DNA of 10,524 nt. Origin: JALZUU01 sp964441245 (GTDB taxonomy: Bacteria; Bacteroidota; Bacteroidia; Chitinophagales; Saprospiraceae). The DNA is taken from assembly GCA_964441245.1 (NCBI GenBank), contig CAYTVR010000263.1:1-10524 (forward strand), written 5' to 3'. Of the stretch, positions 6,247 to 10,524 are shown one piece after another. The translations under genes and the position numbers were made by a program. Positions within the stretch are counted from its first letter, which is position 1. Every line of letters starts with the position of its first letter. The notes under the pieces are model-generated. The model was not told the origin of the DNA, searched no databases, and saw only the letters and a list, made by a program, of their open reading frames with translations.

Positions 6247-8736
6247 ATGAAACATACCAATTCAATGAAAGCATTCCTATTCTTTATTTTTATGGGTTTC
6301 GCGACACTTCTACTTGCTCAAAGTCCAATTGAGACTAGCTTAAAAAAATATCAAAGTAATTATTTGCCAGAAAAAGTTTTTGTACATACCGATAAAAATA
6401 TATATGCTGGTGGTGAAGTAGTTTGGATGGCTGTCTATTTGATGGAAGGACTTTTACATACGCCGAACAGGGTAAGTCAAAACATTAAATTGGAACTGAG
6501 AAACGTCAAAGGTGAGGTAATTCTTAAACAAATAATAACATCAAAAGAGGGTCATTCCGCAGGAGATTTTTCAATCCCCGTAAACCTTAATCCAGGCACT
6601 TACCAAATTGTAGCTTATTCCAATTACCAAATGAATAGTGACCCTGCAACACTTTTTAAAAAAAATATTCAAATCATTGCAGGCCTGAAAAAAAGTGCTA
6701 CTGAAAAAGTAATGGAGGGAGAAATCCCATCAGATGTTACTGCCTCAAAAAAAACACAAGCACGGATTCGTTTTTTCCCAGAAGGAGGTGAGTGTGTATC
6801 GGGAATCACCTGTCAGATTGCCTATACTATTCATTCGATCTATCCTACAAATGCATTCATCATCGACTCCAATGGTAAAAGAATAATCGAACTCTCCCCT
6901 AACGAATATGGAGTAGGACGATTCAGATACTTACCCAAAGCCGATGAAGATTATTGGGTAGTATTTGAAGGCGGCTCCGAAAAAATTGCGGTCCCAAAAC
7001 CACTCCAAACTGGGTATCATTTGAATATTAAGAATAAAGAAACCGTCGTCAAGATATTGGCAACAACCAATTTCCCAATTGGTATGCAAGGTGCTCGACT
7101 AGTGCTTCATCAACGTGGTATTTATTTGGTAGATAAAAAAATAACCCTTAATGATTCTTATTTTAGAGTAAACATTCCACGAGAAGCACTAGCGCCAGGT
7201 GTAATCGTATGTACATTGTTTGACCCTCAAGATAATCCGGTAGCGGAACGATTATTTTTTATCACTCCGAAACGTCAAAGTACGCTACTTCAATTGTCCA
7301 CGAATAAGTCGACATTTGAGACCAGAGAAGAAGCGAAGCTCCAAATCATCACTTCGTCAGAAGATGCTACCACTATCGACAGTACTCCATCTCGACTTAG
7401 TATCAGTATCATCCCTGAACAAGCATATGACTTGATGTCGGGTGACGATCTACGGACATGGATACTTTTGAATAGTGATGTCGATCAAATTATTCCAGAT
7501 GCTCCTAAATTAGTTTTTCCAAAAAATGAAATTGATTCCAGAGGAGTTATTGATGATTTTATGTTGACACGAGGATGGCGGCGTTTTCGTTGGGAGACTA
7601 TTTTAAGCAAGGAGAAATTCACTCCTAAACATATTTTAAAGCAAGGTGTATATCTACAGGGTCAAATGGTTCGATTCGAAGACCCCGATAGGCCTAGACC
7701 CGGAAAAGTATTTTTGACACGTCTCAAAAACGCTTATATCGAGGAAGTGATGACAGATGAAAACGGGTATTTTTCTTTTGGCCCATATCAATTCTCAGAT
7801 ACGATCAACGTTTTTCTACAAGGAAGGTTTAAAATGGGAAAACGCAATCGACTCAATCCCGAAATATCGTTGAAAGATAATCCCGTTGTCAAACTAAAAA
7901 TATTGGAAGATGAAATTCCTGATGTAGATTTTGATAAACCATTGGAAAGGATTCAATTAATCAAAGAATCGATAGACGCCTATCAAAAGATGAGTCAGAA
8001 TATGTTGAACATCGCTCAAAGTTATGATTCACTGTATTTTATTTTACCGGAAATAGATGTTACAGAAAAAAGGCGCACAAAGATCGAAAAATCAAGAGAA
8101 AGCCGAACGCACCTCTACGGTACACCAACCAATAGGTTAGTGGTTCAAGACAATCCTTCGACACGGAATGTTCAAGATGCAGTTGATCTATTTCGGCAAA
8201 TCCCAGGTATTCAAGTCTCGGGCAGTGGGAATTTCGGTGATCAAAGGCTGGTCATTCGTGGTGCTTCTAGCATAGTTGGGTCAAATGATCCGCTCATATT
8301 ATTGGATGGATTTCCAGTAGATTTGAGTTTTTTTCAAGGTTATCCTGTTGCTGATATTGAGTTTATTGATGTCTTGAAAGGAGCCGAGGCGAGTATTTAT
8401 GGATCGAGAGGAGCGACAGGGGTGATTTTAGTTTACACTAATTCAGGTATCTCAACTGCATCTGACGAACCAGGGGTGCTCTCCACCAAAATCATAGGTT
8501 TTTATAAAGCGCGCGAATTTGCAGTTTTTGATTCTGCCACAGATAGAAATTCTAATCGCCCGGATATTAGAACTACGTTACATTGGAATCCAATATTAAA
8601 AACTAATGAAAAAGGAGAGGCAAAAGATTTATTTAAAACTTCTGATCAGTATGGAAAATTTATTATCATAGCGCAAGGGCTTAAAGATGATGGAACGCCT
8701 TTGTTCGGGACGACCCAATTTGAAGTAAAAAATTGA
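6247..8736 (+). CDS. Secreted MG-domain and TonB-receptor-plug protein (no beta-barrel)
   Basis: An 829-residue protein with a Sec signal peptide (hydrophobic residues ~9-23, likely cleavage near LLLA-QS). An in-frame ATG at 6265 is a possible alternative start. Residues ~40-140 (KVFVHTDKNIYAGGEVVWM, then LNPGTYQIVAYSNYQMN) match the MG2-type macroglobulin domain found in this Bacteroidota family. A region with MLTRGWRRFRWE follows near 440, then a carboxypeptidase-regulatory-like segment (~475-525). A TonB-receptor plug lies at ~635-735 (NVQDAVDLFRQIPGIQV, LVIRGASS, PLILLDGFPVD, IEFIDVLKGAEASIYGSRGA). No 22-strand barrel follows, so it is not a complete TonB-dependent receptor; a periplasmic or outer-membrane location is inferred. 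Its role is not established; surface assembly or protein-protein contact is plausible. Two cysteines in GGECVSGITCQ stand out. A weak hairpin lies directly after the stop. Confidence 0.85.
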   Translation: MKHTNSMKAFLFFIFMGFATLLLAQSPIETSLKKYQSNYLPEKVFVHTDKNIYAGGEVVWMAVYLMEGLLHTPNRVSQNIKLELRNVKGEVILKQIITSKEGHSAGDFSIPVNLNPGTYQIVAYSNYQMNSDPATLFKKNIQIIAGLKKSATEKVMEGEIPSDVTASKKTQARIRFFPEGGECVSGITCQIAYTIHSIYPTNAFIIDSNGKRIIELSPNEYGVGRFRYLPKADEDYWVVFEGGSEKIAVPKPLQTGYHLNIKNKETVVKILATTNFPIGMQGARLVLHQRGIYLVDKKITLNDSYFRVNIPREALAPGVIVCTLFDPQDNPVAERLFFITPKRQSTLLQLSTNKSTFETREEAKLQIITSSEDATTIDSTPSRLSISIIPEQAYDLMSGDDLRTWILLNSDVDQIIPDAPKLVFPKNEIDSRGVIDDFMLTRGWRRFRWETILSKEKFTPKHILKQGVYLQGQMVRFEDPDRPRPGKVFLTRLKNAYIEEVMTDENGYFSFGPYQFSDTINVFLQGRFKMGKRNRLNPEISLKDNPVVKLKILEDEIPDVDFDKPLERIQLIKESIDAYQKMSQNMLNIAQSYDSLYFILPEIDVTEKRRTKIEKSRESRTHLYGTPTNRLVVQDNPSTRNVQDAVDLFRQIPGIQVSGSGNFGDQRLVIRGASSIVGSNDPLILLDGFPVDLSFFQGYPVADIEFIDVLKGAEASIYGSRGATGVILVYTNSGISTASDEPGVLSTKIIGFYKAREFAVFDSATDRNSNRPDIRTTLHWNPILKTNEKGEAKDLFKTSDQYGKFIIIAQGLKDDGTPLFGTTQFEVKN

Positions 8737-8908
8737 CTTTAATTCTTCGATTACGGAAAACGTAAGAATTGGCAATTAAAATTCTAACAAATGAAGAATT
8801 CAGAAATAGAATTGAAGATGAATTAAAAAAATAAACCCATAATTTCCAATAAAAGAAGAAGCTGTTATTTGCATGTATTTATAATGTTAGAAAATAAGAC
8901 CAGCGATT
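8737..8908. other. Short intergenic stretch with a tiny open frame
   Basis: A 22-codon open frame at 8766-8834 reads ELAIKILTNEEFRNRIEDEL and ends KK-stop. It has no ATG and may be the tail of a lost gene or chance. Otherwise AT-rich sequence without recognisable signals up to the repeat. Confidence 0.3.
8741..8770 (+). terminator. Weak hairpin after the MG/plug gene
   Basis: AATTCTT (8741-8747) pairs with AAGAATT (8764-8770), and an inner ACG/CGT adds three pairs after a 5-nt bulge. It begins 4 bp after the stop codon, which is a good place for a terminator, but no U-tract follows. Confidence 0.3.
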
Positions 8909-9065
8909 AAAAGTGGATTTACACTTGGTGTTTTTTTAGAATATGGTTACCTTGGAGAGTGAGCGCTGGTAATTATATTGTGTTTTGTGGATGTATTGTT
9001 GTATAAGTAGAGAATTAATCGCTATTACTCAGGGCTTTTTTGGAAAAGGGAAACACCTATGTGTG

Positions 9066-9143
9066 GGGACTGGTCGTGGGCCGGTTTCGTCTGAAGACAG
9101 GTTCAACTCGAATGTATGTGTCATCCCAAATGACACATACATT
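9066..9143 (+). ncRNA. Possible structured RNA at the 3' half of the repeat
   Basis: Hairpin 1: GGGACTGGTC (9066-9075) pairs with GGCCGGTTTC (9079-9088) over a 3-nt loop, ten pairs of which four or five are G-U. On the opposite strand these would be A-C mismatches, so the structure makes sense only as + strand RNA. Hairpin 2: GTTC/GAAT (9101-9112). Hairpin 3: 14 perfect pairs, 9111-9124 with 9130-9143, loop CCCAA, followed by the U-rich TATTTGTGTT, which is terminator-like. Hairpins 2 and 3 share bases 9111-9112, so they cannot both be fully formed. Copy 1 keeps hairpin 1 exactly (1437-1459). I cannot assign an RNA family. Confidence 0.3.
9111..9143 (+). terminator. Perfect 14-bp hairpin ending repeat copy 2
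   Basis: AATGTATGTGTCAT, loop CCCAA, ATGACACATACATT, then TATTTGTGTT. The stem is long and perfect; the T-tract is interrupted. It could end a transcript from the repeat or insulate the cassette downstream. Confidence 0.4.
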
Positions 9144-9211
9144 TATTTGTGTTAGCAGATAGTGAAAAAAAACAATATAATTACAAATTAATAGAACGAT
9201 TAATTATTAAA

Positions 9212-9262
9212 ATGAGAATTGATTCAAAATTAAATTTGACCATAAAATATAGAATAAAATGA
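9212..9262 (+). other. Short upstream ORF overlapping the lipoprotein start
   Basis: ATG to TGA, 16 residues (MRIDSKLNLTIKYRIK). Its TGA overlaps the lipoprotein ATG in an ATGA, an arrangement that allows translational coupling. It may be only chance in AT-rich DNA. Confidence 0.2.
9231..9238 (+). promoter_or_regulatory. Possible -7 element of a cassette promoter
   Basis: TAAATTTG fits the Bacteroidota -7 consensus TAnnTTTG and lies 20 bp before the lipoprotein ATG. No matching TTG was found at the right distance upstream, so this is weak. If real, the cassette gene has its own promoter. Confidence 0.25.
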
Positions 9263-9762
9263 GAGTTGTAAGTTTGTTTATATTTCTTTTTTTAATTGTG
9301 TCTTGTAGAGAAAATGAAGATTGTATAGAACCACCATGTGCACGTCCAAACATTAATCATTATTCTAGTTTATCAATTGAATTTTGTGTTTTAGAATCAG
9401 ATACTTCTTGTTATCTAAATACTGATTTATCAGAAATTCAATTTAAAATATTAAATGATGTAAATAGTAATATTATAGTAGATACAACATTTAATGAGTT
9501 TGAATTAATGAACTATATCATCCATATAGGAGCGAATAGCGAATTCAAATTTGGAGAAGATTCAAATGGTACTGGGACATTATTATATCCAGAATATTAT
9601 TATGAAATTAAATTAGAAGCAGATAATCAAGTAATTAAGATTAATGAAATAAAATTTAGAGATGATGGACCATGTAGTTGCCCTAGTTATGTAATTGAAT
9701 CAGTTGAAGTGAATAACATATTTAGAAATGTAAATCAAGGTAAAATTATTATAAGAAAATAA
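9259..9762 (+). CDS. Small lipoprotein of unknown function, cassette-borne
   Basis: A 167-residue protein with a type II signal peptide: MRVVSLFIFLFLIVSC, lipobox IVSC with the lipidated cysteine at residue 16. The mature part follows with several cysteines (CIEPPC near 22-27, FC and SC in the 40s-50s, CSC near 138-140), a hydrophilic beta-rich body and a basic end (GKIIIRK). It is expected to be anchored in the inner or outer membrane facing the periplasm or surface. I do not recognise the family. The spacing of cysteines suggests disulfides, which is inference. It is the only gene in its cassette, ends 6 bp before attC, and is more AT-rich in codon use than the genes to the left, all in keeping with lateral acquisition. 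Confidence 0.8.
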   Translation: MRVVSLFIFLFLIVSCRENEDCIEPPCARPNINHYSSLSIEFCVLESDTSCYLNTDLSEIQFKILNDVNSNIIVDTTFNEFELMNYIIHIGANSEFKFGEDSNGTGTLLYPEYYYEIKLEADNQVIKINEIKFRDDGPCSCPSYVIESVEVNNIFRNVNQGKIIIRK

Positions 9763-9768
9763 ACCATC

Positions 9769-9835
9769 TGCTAACAATGTAGCCAGCGTCAAGCCTTCGC
9801 ATTCGCTCAGTCCTGCGCGGCTACCGCCGTTAGCA
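9769..9835 (+). other. attC recombination site
   Basis: 67 bp with nested inverted repeats: outer arms TGCTAAC (9769-9775) and GTTAGCA (9829-9835); inner arms GTAGCC (9779-9784) and GGCTAC (9819-9824). The inner stem goes on as GCG/CGC after an unpaired A at 9785, an extrahelical base as in known attC hairpins. Spacers are 3 and 4 nt and the end loop is about 27 nt. It is much more GC-rich than the flanking genes. GTTAGCA agrees with the R' core GTTRRRY except at two of the loosely conserved positions. Confidence 0.75.
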
Positions 9836-10524
9836 CCAACCAAGAAAAAATAAAAACAAAATGGATTGGAAAAAAATTACAGACGATTTATACAAAAAGA
9901 TAGCACCAATAAGAGGTGATTTGAATAGTCAAATAGAATCAGATTTTATAAGACGACAAAAAATTAATTCGATATGGATAGAGTTTGACATGAATGAATT
10001 TATCTACCAAGACCCTTTTTATGGAGAACAGGCATCAACTGCACCATTTAGAATGTACGTGAATCCACTTGATAGTGAAAATGAAATTGAAATCACTCAT
10101 ATTCAAGAATTAGAAAATAAAACCTTTAAAGATTCAAGGACAAATCTCAAGGGGGCGTTTTCAAACTCATTGCATTTTTCTGCACCTGTTATAAAATTTG
10201 GAGAGATAAATGGCAATAATATCGAATTCGAAATGGAATATTGCATTACAAATAGTGATAGCTATGGAATGATGACGGGTACAATTAATGACCATGTAAA
10301 ATCAAGTGGAAAGATTAAAGTAGACTTAAAAATTCATGATATGCTAATTTTGGAAAGCAAGAAATACAATGTTAAACGTATTCTCGATTCAATGAACCCC
10401 AATATTTATGATTTAAAATCAACAAAATTAGCTACTGATACTGGAATATCTTACCAAGACTATAACCAGTATGTCCCCTTCCCAATAAGCGCACCCATTC
10501 TTTAGTAGAAAGTTAGGATAAAAA
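9830..10524 (+). mobile_element. Second gene cassette, truncated by the window edge
   Basis: It begins with TTAGCACCAACC directly after the attC exchange point and carries one + strand ORF. Its own attC should follow the stop codon at 10505, but only 19 bases remain and none can be recognised. If it is a cassette, its attC should open with something like GGTGCTAAC. Confidence 0.45.
9861..10505 (+). CDS. Hypothetical protein, second cassette (214 aa)
   Basis: A 214-residue protein with no signal peptide or membrane segment, so probably cytoplasmic. It starts MDWKKITDDLYKKIAPIRGD, with an amphipathic N-terminus; the centre alternates beta-like segments (INSIWIEFDMNEFIY, EIEITHIQELENKTF, NNIEFEMEYCITNSDSYG), and the tail is polar, ending FPISAPIL. 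I do not recognise a family or catalytic motif. The ATG lies 25 bp after the attC site and follows an A-rich stretch (AAAAACAAA), a usual Bacteroidota start. The gene has the size and position of a cassette gene; many such genes are unknown, and defence, toxin-antitoxin or surface functions occur among them, but nothing here points to one. Confidence 0.75.
   Translation: MDWKKITDDLYKKIAPIRGDLNSQIESDFIRRQKINSIWIEFDMNEFIYQDPFYGEQASTAPFRMYVNPLDSENEIEITHIQELENKTFKDSRTNLKGAFSNSLHFSAPVIKFGEINGNNIEFEMEYCITNSDSYGMMTGTINDHVKSSGKIKVDLKIHDMLILESKKYNVKRILDSMNPNIYDLKSTKLATDTGISYQDYNQYVPFPISAPIL

Larger units (their letters stand above)
8909..9153 (+). repeat. Long dispersed noncoding repeat, copy 2
   Basis: The partner of 1266-1525 in the same orientation, about 7.6 kb away. 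It lacks copy 1's ~25-bp insertion and has 11 extra bases after GTATTGTTG (TATAAGTAGAG region). The 34-base core (9065-9098) and GTTCAACTCGAATGTATGT (9101-9119) are identical to copy 1. In the first ~94 bases every difference is G in copy 1 and A here. It ends with a perfect hairpin and TTTGTGTT (9146-9153), where similarity to copy 1 stops and the gene cassette begins. Confidence 0.85.
9152..9829 (+). mobile_element. Integron-type gene cassette carrying a lipoprotein gene
   Basis: The unit runs from the TT of GTTAGCA (9151-9157) to the G of GTTAGCA (9829-9835), the classical G/TTRRRY exchange points. It holds one + strand ORF that ends 6 bp before an attC site. The cassette's own first bases (TTAGCAGAT) are the reverse complement of the outer arm of its own attC (ATCTGCTAA, within the 11-bp pair 9150-9160 / 9766-9776), so a closed circle would rebuild a longer, perfect attC arm. 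That is what a genuine excisable cassette should show. No integron integrase gene is in the window. Confidence 0.65.

Noticed and set aside
9098..9115. GGTTCAACTCGAAT resembling a tRNA or tmRNA T-arm
   Set aside because: No acceptor stem, anticodon arm or CCA end surrounds it, and the T-stem does not pair as five base pairs.
8909..9153. Repeat as a retron or diversity-generating element
   Set aside because: Hairpins and the A/G differences suggested it, but no reverse transcriptase gene is in the window.
10512..10518. GTTAGGA at the right edge as an attC core
   Set aside because: It follows the stop codon by only 6 bp with no inner arms or partner core before it; too little sequence remains.

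Overview
The window looks like a piece of a Bacteroidota chromosome, probably from the Saprospiria/Chitinophagia/Cytophagia side of the phylum. The evidence is its AT-rich composition, A-rich start contexts without clear Shine-Dalgarno sequences, a secreted protein with a type IX secretion (Por) C-terminal sorting domain, and an MG-domain plus TonB-plug surface protein typical of this phylum. All confident genes lie on the + strand. No rRNA, tRNA, CRISPR array or phage module was seen.

Left part (1-1668): a DUF1295 / steroid-5-alpha-reductase-like membrane enzyme (159-1022), then about 650 bp without a confident gene. That gap holds a possible decayed coding remnant and copy 1 of a roughly 250-bp noncoding repeat (1266-1525).

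Middle (1669-4442): a 60-residue protein followed 13 bp later by what reads as one large gene. Its parts are an alkaline-phosphatase-superfamily phosphodiesterase domain, TPR repeats and a PAPS-type sulfotransferase domain. The frame is broken at a run of nine C (2991-2999); eight C would give a single protein of about 858 residues. Next come a T9SS-exported cell-surface protein (4510-5694), a 550-bp gene-poor stretch with a signal-peptide-only mini-ORF and a decayed repeat trace, and an 829-residue protein with an MG-type domain and a TonB plug (6247-8736).

Right part (8737-10524): copy 2 of the repeat (8909-9153), then what looks like an integron gene-cassette array without an integrase in view. 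A 678-bp cassette (9152-9829) carries a small lipoprotein gene and ends in a well-formed attC site (9769-9835); a second cassette carries an unknown 214-residue protein and runs to the window edge.

The most interesting points are four. The repeat has two copies about 7.6 kb apart, with G-U-rich hairpins that suggest a + strand RNA. Copy 2 stops matching copy 1 exactly at a G/TT where the cassette begins, so the cassette may have inserted into the repeat. The attC-bounded cassettes carry genes I do not recognise. The C9 tract splits the phosphodiesterase-TPR-sulfotransferase gene. All of this comes from reading the sequence; no database search was possible.
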